Part shown: piece by piece, positions 1 through 9,970 of the stretch | Position numbering within the stretch: the first letter of the stretch is position 1 | How the letters are laid out: each line of letters starts with the position of its first letter | DNA from: Amorphophallus konjac | Taxonomy: Eukaryota; Streptophyta; Magnoliopsida; Alismatales; Araceae | Direction of reading: 5' to 3' | NCBI GenBank assembly: GCA_022559845.1 | Contig: CM040128.1 | Coordinates: forward strand, 173,716,413-173,780,412 | DNA length: 64,000 bases | Notes under the pieces: generated by a model | Databases searched by the model: none | What the model was told of the DNA's origin: nothing | What the model saw: only the letters and a program-made list of their open reading frames with translations | Made by a program: the position numbers and the translations under genes

Positions 1-33
1 AATAACGAAAGCCGATCCGGTAGAGGCATCTTA

Positions 34-41
34 AAACCCTA
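34..41 (+). promoter_or_regulatory. Telo-box-like motif upstream of the L7/L12 frame
   Basis: The sequence AAACCCTA lies about 45 bases before the first ATG of the L7/L12 frame and is followed by a GA-rich purine tract (51-70). Telo-box motifs are known to be common near the transcription start of plant ribosomal-protein and translation genes. Its presence suggests this copy kept some of its native 5' flank, but an 8-base match can arise by chance. Confidence 0.3.
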
Positions 42-86
42 TCTCCGAGGGGAGAGGAGAGGAGAGGAGACCAGAGGTTTCCCGAG

Positions 87-638
87 ATGCTCCTTCCAGC
101 GCCAACCAGAGCTCCGGCGCGCACCCTCCTCCATCGCTTCTTCTCCCTCCATGCTTCTTCCAGGGTGCCCCCGCCCTCCTCCTCTTCCTCTTCTGTCCAG
201 TACTCCTCTAGCACCGCCACCGAGACGCGGACGTAGAAGCTCGAGCGGATCGCCGACGAGCTCCTCGACCTCAACAAGCTTGAGCGGCACGACTACGCCG
301 TCCTTTTTCGCATCAAGCTCGGCCTCAACCGGTGGGGACCCACCGGCATGGCAGTAGCGGGGCCGTCCTCCAGCGTGAGCGGGGAGGGGGCGAAGGGCGC
401 GGCGGCGGCGGCATCGTCGGAGAAGTCAACCTTCGACGTGAAGCTGGAGAAGTTCGACGCGACGGCGAAGATAAAGGTGATCAAGGAGGTGAGGGGGTTC
501 ACTGACCTGGGGCTGAAGGAGGCGAAGGATCTGGTGGAGAAGGCCCCCGTGGTGGTGAAGAAGCAGGTCACCAAGGAAGAGGCGGAGCAGATCGCCGCGA
601 AGCTGAAGGAGGTCGGCGCCACGGTTGTCCTGGAGTGA
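87..638 (+). pseudogene. Organellar (probably mitochondrial) ribosomal protein L7/L12, one in-frame stop
   Basis: A single frame from ATG 87 to TGA 636 would encode about 183 residues. The first 40 or so are rich in Arg, Ser, Ala and Pro with almost no acidic residues, as in a mitochondrial presequence. Next comes an L7/L12 N-terminal segment (leucine-rich, ending in a [12 protein letters not shown] stretch before residue 88), then an acid-poor Ala/Gly/Ser hinge, then a full C-terminal domain with the family's KIKVIKEVR and [10 protein letters not shown] motifs and a typical ...VGATVVLE end. The protein would form the stalk of the organellar large ribosomal subunit that recruits translation factors. 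The frame is broken by TAG at 234-236, where the family normally continues; CAG to TAG is the simplest cause. Internal ATG 348 would yield 96 residues containing only the C-terminal domain. No introns are seen, so it could be a retrocopy, an intronless gene with a nonsense allele, or a sequencing difference. Confidence 0.75.
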
Positions 639-1383
639 TATTTTTGAGGTTGGTAATGTAAGAGCGAGAAAGCGCTATCAATTGTTAGACTCTTTTTTTT
701 TTGCTACTATTATTGTCAGTGATGATTCCTACAGTGTATCACTTGAGCAGCTCTGTTCATGTCTCCTTTGTCTGAATGTCGAAAGCATGAATCCTCATTG
801 TTAACAATAGAAATTTTATCTATTTATTTTGGGCTTAGATCAACTGCAAATGAACTGGACGAACTTGAACTGATCCTTAGCTTTGTGTCACTAACATCAC
901 AAAAGAAATTTCTCGGAATCTTTGCTGTAGCAAACAATATCAAGTGAAGAATGCCATAACTTTGAACTAGTTTTTTGATTTTTAATAGAGGTTGTTCTTT
1001 AGCCTTGTGTCACTAACATCACCCCCAACCCAACCACGCATGCAAAACAAATGTTTTATAACATTAATCAGATAATTCAATTGGATTGAAGTATATCCAG
1101 TCATTGGTCAAAGGTTCTAATACAAAATGGAACCCTTTCTTGAAGTCAAATGGCAGGAGACTCTAATGCAGTCAAATAGTTGGAGGAAAGACTAAATCAT
1201 TATCAGTGAACATGCAAGATTTTTTAGGAATTTGATCAGGAATAACAGCATGATAGAACTTGTTACAACTGGACTTCTTTATGTGTGCACTAATTAACGG
1301 TACTTTAGTCTATGTCCATATTCTAGAATTATGGTGGTTAAAGGATTATTGAGAGTGGTCTCAGATACATCGTAGAGATGGTA
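639..1383. other. Non-coding flank of the L7/L12 copy
   Basis: This stretch is AT-rich with no convincing reading frame. It begins with what could be the 3' untranslated region of the L7/L12 copy, including a T-run near 693-702. A near-identical 24-base segment (TTAGCTTTGTGTCACTAACA and the following ATCAC) occurs at about 874 and again at about 998, suggesting a small local duplication. Nothing else is recognised. Confidence 0.4.
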
Positions 1384-1517
1384 ATGATAGTTGCCTAGGG
1401 AAAAGGAAACAGGATATTCATATTTGAACTGGGTTGCTAAGGCATGAACCATGATAGTTACCTAGGGAAAAAGAGGCGGGATATTCAGATTTGAATTGGG
1501 TTGCTAAGGCATGAACA
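1384..1517. repeat. Two-copy tandem duplication, 67-bp unit
   Basis: Two adjacent copies, 1384-1450 and 1451-1517, both start ATGATAGTT and both end in GGTTGCTAAGGCATGAAC plus one base. They differ at roughly eight positions, so the duplication is not recent. No coding sense is visible. Confidence 0.8.
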
Positions 1518-1615
1518 GAGGCCCAGGCAAAGTCCCAGGGCAAGAATCTTTCTTGGATTCTTCTCCCTGCAAATCTTTTGCAGGCAATCACACTCCTAAA
1601 GGAATGATGGGCTAA

Positions 1616-1902
1616 GGCCCCGTTTGAGAATGGAGTTTGCTTCTCCATTCTCTGAAAAATCTACCCACCGTACAAATCTCTGACTAATTGAAGATTTGTA
1701 ATCATTTAAAATCTCCAAAATCCTCTCAACACTTGCTTCTCCAGATTCACAATCGGAGGCCCACTTTGTTCCTGTACTCTCTTTCCTCAAAATTTTCTCC
1801 CAACTCAAAAACTGAGACACATGTTGAACGTTCGGTAGAAATTAACAACTGTCAGAGCTTTGAGCTCAAAAGTCAAGGCTGAAACACTTCCCGAACGCGG
1901 CC
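1616..1902. mobile_element. Tourist-like (PIF/Harbinger) MITE, 287 bp
   Basis: The element starts GGCCCCGTTTGAGAA and its other end, read on the opposite strand, is GGCCGCGTTCGGGAA, giving a terminal inverted repeat matching at 12 of 15 positions. It is flanked by TAA on both sides (1613-1615 and 1903-1905), the 3-bp target duplication typical of PIF/Harbinger elements. It has no transposase frame, so it would be non-autonomous. It interrupts the segment that continues as a dead PPR gene. Confidence 0.75.
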
Positions 1903-1905
1903 TAA

Positions 1906-2225
1906 GGCTTGAAGCCTCATATTTTTACGTGTACAACCTTGTTAATGGGACTATTCTAGGCTGGCAGAGTTTTGCTACACTATATGAGGAGATAAAGGAG
2001 CATGGTCTGGTCTGAAACTCTGCAATTTATGTTATCATGCTAGATGAGCTTTTTGCAAAAGCTACTGTCTTGATGATGCCATAAAACTATTTAAAACCAT
2101 TGAAATTTAGTAAAAGGCGAAACAATAGTTTGCTCTGTGCTCACCACACAGCTGCGTTGAAAACGGTGTGAGACTGGATGTGATTACTTATACCATAGCT
2201 ATTAGAGGACTTCATAATGGCATAT
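1906..2225 (+). pseudogene. Pentatricopeptide-repeat (PPR) protein fragment
   Basis: Short stretches read as PPR motifs when frames are switched: a piece around 1920-2005 (FYVYNLVNG...LYEEIKEHGLV), a piece around 2030-2100 (CLDDAIKLFKTIEI), and a piece around 2155-2220 (LDVITYTIAIRGL). The motif order and spacing fit about three repeats of a plant organellar RNA-binding PPR protein. At least one in-frame stop (where the motif usually has Pro) and frameshifts near 2060 and 2110 make it non-functional. A short coding-like stretch before the MITE (about 1560-1612) may belong to it. The two flanking genes have no relation in function beyond both being organelle-type. Confidence 0.5.
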
Positions 2226-2404
2226 AGATGATGTTAATCTCCTTTTGCACATGGAAAAGAATGCTTTTTTTTGTGTGGGGGAGGGGTGGGTGGGAAGGTG
2301 TCAAAGCCATAGTTCATATTGAAGGAAAAAAGAGAGAAGTGCAGCAAAGAGGTTGAGAGTCTCTACCAAGCTGGTAAAATGACCTCCATTACACCCTTAA
2401 CCCA

Positions 2405-2600
2405 CAGCTACAAAATAAGTTTCTTCCATTGGGACATTCTATGGAGGATACTTTGAGGAATCTTATGCCCATTAGTGCAAAAGGATAAATCTTGGAGAAA
2501 GTGAATACAACTCTTGATAGTCTCTATTGGTTGGTTGAATTTGTGTCTGAAAATTCTGTTATTCCTCATTTTCCAAATTGCACACAGCATGGCTGGCAAA
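2405..2600 (-). pseudogene. LINE 3'-end fragment, inverted relative to the next LINE
   Basis: The minus strand encodes 63 residues including AIWKMRNNRIFRHKF, which resembles the C-terminal tail that follows the reverse transcriptase and zinc-finger region in plant L1-type LINE ORF2 proteins. It abuts a plus-strand LINE fragment at about 2600, so two LINE pieces lie head to head. It might instead be the tail of one element inverted during insertion. No polyA tract is obvious on its left. Confidence 0.4.
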
Positions 2601-2869
2601 CTGGCTTTCCAGATATCTAATTCTTGTTGTGCAAAGAGCCAAAGAGTTGTGGCTCAAAGGAGGCGATAAGAGCACAACATACTTTCATGGAATAGCAAGT
2701 GTCAAGAAGAGGAAAACATATGTTGATAATGTTAAAGTGGGGAATATTTTGATTGAAGAGGAGGCAATCATTCAGAAGAAAATTGTGGACTATTATCAAG
2801 CTTTATTTTAGAAGGATGAACAATGAAGGCCACAAATCCATAGTGATATTATTACAACCTGATCCAACT

Positions 2870-3270
2870 TTGTGAGGTATTGTCCGCGTTGGGCCAAACC
2901 CACACGCCTACATGGATTTGACATCACCTCCTTTCCTACGAGTAGCCCTCTCCTCTTGCATGGTTCTTGACTTGGTCACTATAGGCCCACTAGCTTCCGC
3001 TTGGTTCGTCCCCGGACCAGCCCACATAGTACCGTGCGGGTCTTGATTTGATGCCACAATGTCCACAACTTGACTCAACCCTTGTGAGATATTGTCTGCT
3101 AACTTTTCCTACTTTCTAATATGGGACTAATCCAAGTTATTTTTGCCCTAGCCCCCATCCATGGTGGTAGCTCTAATTCTGTATGTCTTACACTCTGCTA
3201 TGTCCAGATAGCCCTTTCCTACGGGTAGTCCTCTCCTCTTGCACGGCTCGCGACTAGGTCATTACAGATA
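2870..3270. repeat. Unclassified insertion with internal direct repeats inside the LINE
   Basis: Two segments recur about 215-280 bp apart: TTGTGAGGTATTGTCCGC (about 2870) against TTGTGAGATATTGTCTGC (about 3083), and CTTTCCTACGAGTAGCC (about 2931) against CTTTCCTACGGGTAGTC (about 3210), each followed by a similar CTCTCCTCTTGC stretch. The LINE coding sense is lost across this block and resumes near 3340. The ends and target duplication could not be fixed; a TRIM or a small non-autonomous element is possible. Confidence 0.4.
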
Positions 3271-3842
3271 TATTCCAAAAAATCATAGTAGAAGAGACAA
3301 AGTAGCTAAGCAAACCATTAATAGTGAGGTGTTTCAAAAATTACAGACGAAGAGGCAAAGCACCTGAGCGGACCATTTTCAGAGAAAAAAAATTGAGATT
3401 AAGTTTTTTGGATGGACCCAAACAAGTCTCTTGGGCCGGATGGATTTTCAATGGGTTTTGATCAACAATATGGGAGGTACTTAAGGAAGATATCATGGCA
3501 GCAGTAACAGAACTTCTAAAGACACCATGGAGTGTTAAGTCTGCCTAATGGCACTTACAACATCATGACAAAGTCATTAGCCAATAGAATGAAGGAGGTA
3601 ATTGGTAGATTTATAGACAGTAATCAATCAACTTTCATTCACGGAAGATGGATTCTAGACGACCACATGGCTGCATATGGGTGCATTCATGAACAGAAGA
3701 TAAAGAAAATGACCTATTTGGTGTTCGAGATAGACTTTGAAAAAACCTATGATAGGATCAATTGGAACTATTTGTTTAGGGTACTGTATGTTATAGGCTT
3801 TAATGAAGAATGGATTAAGTGGGTTAGGAGCTGTGTTCAGAC

Positions 3843-4311
3843 CAAGGTTTGACAACTCGGTTGTTCCGGCCGTATCGATACTTTATTGGTACGCTACAGT
3901 ATGACATTGTATCGCAATGTGCCAACTATATAATAAATAATTATTGTAGTAAATCATATGTTAAAATCACTTATAGGTTAGTTGGTTAGGGAGTGACGTG
4001 CATCAATGTGAGATTTGGAGTTTGAATCTCAAAACCAACATTTATATTTTGGCCCTTTCTTTAAATAAAAAATAAAAAATTAAAGAAAAACATGCTCTTG
4101 CTATGGTTCGAACCCGGATCAACTGAGACAAAGAAACATCCTCAACTAATTTAGCTATCAAAATTTATTGAACATAAAATTGAACATATAATATTAAAAC
4201 GAATATAAGTACCGTACCGGTTGCGTACCACGCGCCGGTCATACCGGTCTATGGTTGGTACGGTCCGATACGTGCGGTATGCAGCGTACCGGACCGGTAT
4301 TGCTAACCTTG
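3843..4311. mobile_element. hAT-type MITE, 469 bp
   Basis: The block begins CAAGGTTTGACAA and its other end, on the opposite strand, reads CAAGGTTAGCAAT. Both ends are directly flanked by GTTCAGAC (3835-3842 and 4312-4319), an 8-bp target duplication, and CAAGG-type termini with 8-bp duplications are characteristic of hAT elements. The LINE reverse-transcriptase reading is interrupted exactly here and resumes after it. There is no transposase frame. The interior near 3863-3925 and 4210-4300 carries repeated TACCGGT and TACGGT-like words. Confidence 0.85.
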
Positions 4312-4431
4312 GTTCAGACTGCAAGATTCTTTGTGTTAGTAAATGGCACACTATGTGGTTACTTTAGGAGCTTAGGAGGATTAAGGCAAGTGGATCCAAT
4401 GTCACCTTTCAGGCTGACTTTGATAACAGAA

Positions 4432-4660
4432 TAGGCCTTGCTGGATTGGCGTATTCGCCTGTACACTTCCGGTTTCCCCGCTTATTCGCCGGTTGAAGCT
4501 TTATTCGGCTTTGGTAGCGCCATTCCTAACCGGGCTCCACAGGACAAAAAAGGCAGTATTGGTCGAATAAGCCATTCGACCCGGAGGGGTCGAATGACTT
4601 ATTCGTCGGGTGGACTATTCACCCTTATTCTACCCCATTATCAAAACGGGCCTTGGTATT
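4432..4660. mobile_element. Probable small insertion with a strong hairpin
   Basis: LINE coding sense stops near 4431 and resumes near 4672. The inserted sequence holds an inverted repeat at about 4560-4610, with arms GGTCGAATAAGCCATTCGACC and its near-complement around a short purine loop. Its ends (AGGCCTTGCTGG and, on the other strand, AGGCCCGTTTTG) resemble Tourist-type termini, but no clean target duplication was found, so the boundaries are approximate. Confidence 0.4.
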
Positions 4661-6297
4661 TTGTTTTACTTGTACATGTACTGAGTGCTATGTGGAAGAA
4701 TGCAAGAACAACAGGCTTTATTGAGGGGAACAAGGTGGGTATATTCTCTGAGGAAGTGACACATCTGTGATATGCTGATGATACAACCCTATTTTTGTTT
4801 GCCGAGCAAGAGAAGGTAATCAATTTGAGAATTTTGCTTGGTCTACTGGAGGCTGTCAGTGGTCTCAAAGTTAATTTTTCTAGGAGCAAAGTGGTGGGAA
4901 TTCATGTTGATAACCAAAAGAACAGGTTGAACAGATATTTTGAGCTAGGTGGGGTTAATTCCTGGTCAAGTATCTTGGGCTGACCCTCTCTGATGAAGCA
5001 ATCAGAGCAATAGATTGGAATGCTATTATGAAGAGAGTGGGAGATAGAGTTACTACATGGAAAAGCAATCTCTTATCAACAGGGCGTAGATGGATTCTTT
5101 CAAAGGTGGTGCTCGCAAGTCTACCAATTTACTACTTGCCTATTTCTAAGATTCCAAGGTCAGTTTGTAAGAGAATTGAATCAATGAGAGCTGCTTTCTT
5201 CTGGAATGGGAAAGGGGCAAAGGAGAAAGGACTTCACCCTGTTGATTGGAAATATGTGTGCAGGTGAAAGGAAGAACGTGGAGGTGGCCTTATGGCAATT
5301 AAGTAAATTAATGAAGCACTGCTGATGAAATTGTTTTGCAGAGCAGATTTGGATGAGGTGTTATTATAGAATAGCATTGTGAAAAAAGAAATACCTACCC
5401 AAGGATGAGGGTTGGTTCTCAGAGGAGGCCCGCAAAAACTAGCTATCTTCAATTTGGATGGGCATTCTGAACAATTACGATTTCCATAAATGCTCAGTAG
5501 GTGGGGGGATGGACAGAAAACTAGGTTCTGGGAAAACCCATGACTGAACAATGTGACTCTCTAACTGACATTTCCTAATCTATTTGACAGCATTCACAAC
5601 AAGAATTAATATAAACAACACAGTGTGGACAAAATTAGGGGATAATTCTCAATAGAATCTGGAATTTTGGAGAAATCTGAATGAAGTAGAAGTTAATGAA
5701 TTTATGTAGCTTTCCTATCTGTTATGTTAGATGGAAGCACTCTATTACCACGGAGAGTGGATCTAGAGGGGGGTGAATAGATCGATTGCCTAAATTAAAA
5801 ACACAAATGAGCTCTAATGCGGAATTAAAACGAGCAGCTGTTGAACAAACGAAGGAGCACAATGAAATCACAAGATCCACAAGCAATCGCACAGTAGACA
5901 GTAATTTTAAGGTGGTTCGATCTCAATCCAGAGATCTACATCCACCCCACACTCCAACTAGAGTGTGGATTCCGCTGACTCACAGCTTGAACAGTTGGGC
6001 TTCACAGCTTGCCTACAGACCGCTGAGTTTCACAGCTTGCTGTCCGAGACCTAGTCTCGCCTGCTGAGGAGTTACAGCTTAACCTGTCCAGAGGCTACAC
6101 CTCTGCAAACCCGCTGGGTAATACAGCTTACCCGTCCAGAGGCAACACCTCTGCAAACGCTGACTCACAGCTTGAAAACAAGAGTTTGAAGAAAACAAAA
6201 ACAGAAGCAAACGAAAACAATAAATCCCAACAGGGAATGTAGCTCGCAATGAGCAACTCAGCTCTGGTATCTGAACCAAGAGTCTGAGGAACAATCA

Positions 6298-8228
6298 TGT
6301 TGTGTCCCTATGGTCATTTGAGTCATCCTGTGGTCACTTGGGTCATTCGACATCATCCTATGGTCATATGAGTTCTATGGTATTCTTGGTTTTGATAAAG
6401 GCTAAACACTATTAGTCATTGATACTTTCCACTCTCATGTGACTGACACACGCGATGTTTTGTTCATGACAGATACGAAGGAATTAAGTGGAAATGGCAA
6501 AGGTGAAAGCTCAATGTTGCGCCCTCGCACGCGGATCGACCTGCCCGGTCAGGTCGCGGGGATCGACCTGCCCGGTCAGGTCGCGGGGGTCAAGGGTGCA
6601 GCGCCCCTTGCGGGGGTTTCCGGGGGCGGAGCCCCCGGAACAAAATTTAGAAATGCTCAAAGCATATTCTAAGTTGATTTCAATCCCAAAATACATGAAA
6701 TTGATGAGGACATGAATATCTTGACTTATGAACATGTTTCATTGGTCTAACACTTCATTTTTGCAGGTATAGGTGTTTCCGGTCGACCTACACACCTTGG
6801 CCGGTCGACCAGATTTGCCAGAGCCTAAGAATTCCACGTTTTACAGGTTTCGGTCGACCGCCCCTGTCTTTCCGATCGATCGATTCTTCCAGAAACGAAA
6901 CACTCTAGGAATTACAGATTTCGGTCAACCGCCCCTACTTTTCCGGTCGACCGGTTTTCCCAGAACCGACAAGTTGGAGATTTTACAGATTCCGGTCGAC
7001 CGCCCCATGAATTCCGGTCGACCGCCAGCCCCGATGCAGCCATGTTTGACTTCGAATTCCACCTCGTGGCCAGTCCCTTTCCATGTATTTGTTTAATCAA
7101 AACTCACCTAATCTCCCATGATTTATGGATCTGGTCTGGGGGGTGTCCAAGGACCATTCCAAGGGTTATAAAACTAACACATGAGGGGTTAGAAACTCTA
7201 ATGCTTCAAGGCTTCAAGAGAGATCAAGGGAGGCCATTTTCGAGGTACTGTAGCACCTCCGTGAACAGTACTTCGGGCTGGAGTTCTTCATCCATCCAAG
7301 GTGTTTCAAGGTGAGATCTGAAGCAAGCAACCTCCACCAATGCTAGAAGCACTCAAGGATAAGAAGGGTGATCAAAGGAAGCCATAAGGAGGGTGTTTCA
7401 AGAAGGAAATCAAGCTACTCCGGGAAGAAGTTCTTCATCAAATCTTCAAGTGATTGAAGCTACTTCAAGAGGAAATCAACTTCAAGCCAAGTGAAGAAAA
7501 AGTTGCAATCATCTTCCTCTTCCTCATCTCAAGGTGATCCATAGAAGCTGCAAGGGTGTGTTCAAGGGAAATGAGTTCGAGTTACTGTAGCTGTGAACAG
7601 TACTCCGGGAAGAAGCTCTTCATCATATCTCCAAGTGATTCAAGCTACTTCAAGAGGAGATCAACTCCAAGCCAAGTGAATCATCAGATTCAAGCTCCAG
7701 CAAACTCAGACAAGATCTTTTCTCTTTGAACATATTTCATATCTTGTTTGAGTATTTTCATATCTTGTTCTTTTTCATTTCATTCAAACATTTGGAACTG
7801 AAGATCATCCCTACCAGTGGTTAGTAGGAAGGTAATCGGAAGCTGTCCGATCTGCGGTGTTGACGTCCCTACCGGCGGTTAGTAGGAAGGCAATCGGTGG
7901 TCTTTCCGATTTGTGGTTCAGTGCGTGGCACTAGTGGAGCCTCACCGGATTTGGTGAGGGGTGGACGTAGGACTGGAGATTCAGTCCGAACCACGTTAAA
8001 ATCTCGTGTGTTGTGGTTTACTTGTGCGATTACTTTGTGTTAGATGCATGCTTAGGTTCAATATCTATATTGCATAATCATCTTGTTAAGCAAATCACTG
8101 TGTTCTTCGTTTAGCTAGTTATATTCCGCTGCTATTATCATTATCTAGCTAAATAGAGGGTTGCATTGTGAAAAGATGGGCAGATCTATTCACCCCTCCC
8201 CTCTAGATCCGCTGTCCACTACACAACA
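6298..8228 (+). mobile_element. Solo LTR of another Sirevirus-like copia family, 1931 bp
   Basis: The sequence starts TGTTGTGTCCC, ends CTACACAACA, and is flanked by AATCA on both sides (6293-6297 and 8229-8233). Both ends resemble those of the plus-strand Sirevirus LTR at 22282 (start TGTTGTGCCCC; end with CTATTCACCCC and CACAACA). There is no internal coding region, which points to unequal recombination between two LTRs. Inside are a two-copy tandem repeat of GGATCGACCTGCCCGGTCAG (about 6534-6590), repeated GGTCGACC palindromes (6777-7025), a near-80-bp direct repeat (about 7420-7497 and 7602-7680), a TATAAAAC box at 7167-7174, and a repeated CCCTACC...GGTTAGTAGGAAGG block (7808 and 7869). 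Confidence 0.85.
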
Positions 8229-8414
8229 AATCAGACAAGCTCTCAAACAAACTCTCTCTCAACTCATCTCTCTCAATCTTCTCTTCTTTCTCTTTTTCTT
8301 CTCTATGGATCGTGGGGTTTTCTTCTCTGCTCTCAGTGGCTCTCTGCTGCTTAAAGCTTCTCTGCTCTCAAGCCTTCACCTCATCGATCAGCCTTCTTAT
8401 GAGGAAGAAGACTT

Positions 8415-8423
8415 CCTTTTATA
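8415..8423 (-). promoter_or_regulatory. TATA box of the minus-strand Sirevirus 3' LTR
   Basis: On the minus strand this reads TATAAAAGG followed by a purine- and CT-rich stretch, matching a plant TATA box inside an LTR. The same word stands at the homologous place in the other LTR (17757-17765), where it would drive the element's transcript. Confidence 0.55.
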
Positions 8424-8639
8424 GCAGCAACAAGCAAGAGGGCGTGTGGCTTCCACATTTCCCGCCTAGAGCTTTTTCCAGATCTGAGGAATTTCGACCA
8501 CATGGCATCATCCTGGCTGGGCTACATTCCACGTGTCACAATCTGGGCACCTCATCCATCCTTGGATCACGAGCCAATCATTAGTCTTTGCAAAGAGTCC
8601 CTGTCAGTCAGTCGAAGAGAAGTATCAGTTTAAGACAGT

Positions 8640-9830
8640 AAAACTCTGTACAGACTTTGTAGGGTGTAATGCAATGTGTAGACTTTGCAATGTATAGACT
8701 TTGCATTGTGTAATGCAGAATGCATCAAGCAAACTATGTACATTAGAAACGGATGCATGGATGTGCTGTCAACAGATGTGTGGACTTGGTGTACATGCGA
8801 TAGTAGTGTATAGACATTGCAATGCCTAGTGTTAAAGCGTGAGAGCACAATGCACAAACTAAGTGTGTGCATGTGTGGACTTTGAATGCATGACACTGGG
8901 CGATGTACATACTTGCCACTATCGAATGTGCAGACTCGATGAGCATGCAGCAGCCAATGTATAGACTTGCAGACTTGTGCAGACTAGCCAGTGTATAGAC
9001 TTGGTGAGCATGCAGCACACAATGTGCAGACTTCGTGCAATGCATGAAGAAGCAATGTATAGACTTAGACAGACTTCAGCTCGTGCAATGCAGTGTACAG
9101 ACTTTAGAGATAATGCATGAATAAACGATGCTATGTACAGACTTGAGAAATGATGCATGCACACGACAAAGATGTATAGACTTAATGTTATGCAGTCAGA
9201 CAAATGAATGCAAAGACAATGTATAGACTTGCTCATGGACTATGCACAGTCGAATGTATAGACTTGCTGTAAGGAATGTGCAGACTTGGTGCATGAAGCA
9301 AGGCAATGAGGAATGTATAGACTTTCACGATGTATGGACTTGCCAAAGGAGTGATGCATGAGCAGGCAATCAATGTATAGACTTGAGAGTGCACGATGTA
9401 TAGACTTGCAGGTGCAACGTAGGTAAAGATACCAATGTATAGACTTGCGAGTGCAACATCGGTAAAGATACCAATGTATAGACTTCCTATGCCTGCGTCA
9501 AATGCGATGTACAGACTTGCTATATCTGCTACACATGCAATGTACAGACTTGCATGAGATGCTAGACGCTGTACAGACTTAGAGTGCATGCCTGTTGCAA
9601 TGTATAGACTTGACCGATGTACAGACTTGCTGAACTATCAACAGATGAATGTATAGACTTTGCATATGCATGATGGCGAGTGTATAGACTTCATCTATTA
9701 AGGTTCAGGCATGTTGTAATGTATAGACTTATGTTCTAAACGATGCACAAACATAACAATGCAATGTGTAGACTTTGAGTGTGTAGACTTGTGTGTGTAT
9801 GCAATGTGTAGACCCTGACTGCATGGAACA
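8640..9830 (-). repeat. Array of about 30 dispersed AAGTCTRTACA-type motifs (3' LTR)
   Basis: On the plus strand the word TGTATAGACTT or TGTACAGACTT recurs every 20-60 bases for 1.2 kb; in the sense of the element it reads AAGTCTATACA. Spacers differ in length and sequence, so it is not a simple satellite. The array lies between the TATA box and the transcript's 5' side in genomic terms, that is, in the upstream (U3) half of the LTR. Confidence 0.85.
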
Positions 9831-9952
9831 CATAGAGAATCTGATAAAGACAGTTTCATCAAAACATAAACAGTTGCCAATCAATCAAAACAAGCTGTTG
9901 CCAATGAAGTAAAGCTTATTGTCAACATCATCAACACAGAGGAGTCACAACA

Positions 9953-9970
9953 ATCTCCCCCTTTTTGATG
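9953..9970 (-). promoter_or_regulatory. Polypurine tract of the minus-strand Sirevirus
   Basis: Directly inside the 3' LTR the minus strand reads CATCATCAAAAAGGGGGAGA, a purine run ending at the LTR boundary, the usual primer for plus-strand DNA synthesis. The plus-strand Sirevirus has the same run at 28850-28866. Confidence 0.8.

Larger units (their letters stand above)
2601..5719 (+). pseudogene. Plant L1-type LINE ORF2 (reverse transcriptase), decayed and interrupted
   Basis: Several frames in order give plant LINE ORF2 blocks: the pre-RT segment KELWLKGGDKSTTYFH (from 2650), RT blocks from 3532 (DFEKTYDRINW region near 3740), the catalytic YADD motif at about 4770, and the downstream KVNFSRSK and MKRVGDRV...WILSKVVLA segments (4860-5270). 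Nonsense and frameshift changes are scattered through it. It is broken by an unclassified repeat (about 2870-3270), a hAT-type MITE (3843-4311), a further small insertion (about 4432-4660) and then a 13.6-kb Sirevirus. The coding sense resumes at 19370 after the Sirevirus. No endonuclease domain is recognised upstream, so the copy is probably 5'-truncated, as is usual for LINEs. Confidence 0.75.
5720..9952 (-). repeat. 3' LTR of the minus-strand Sirevirus (contains a solo LTR)
   Basis: The outer parts (5720-6297 and 8234-9952) align with 16998-19358 at the right end. Without the inserted solo LTR and its duplicated AATCA it is about 2.3 kb. It carries a TATA-like TATAAAAGG on the minus strand at 8415-8423, a set of repeated AAGCTGTGA-type words at about 5980-6180, and the long AAGTCTRTACA-type array at 8650-9830. 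Confidence 0.9.

Noticed and set aside
8650..9590. Overlapping frames of 88-118 codons rich in SLYI, VYTL and SIHC words
   Set aside because: They are translations of the repeated TGTATAGACTT motif in the LTR array. The same occurs in the three sister arrays; no domain and no start context.
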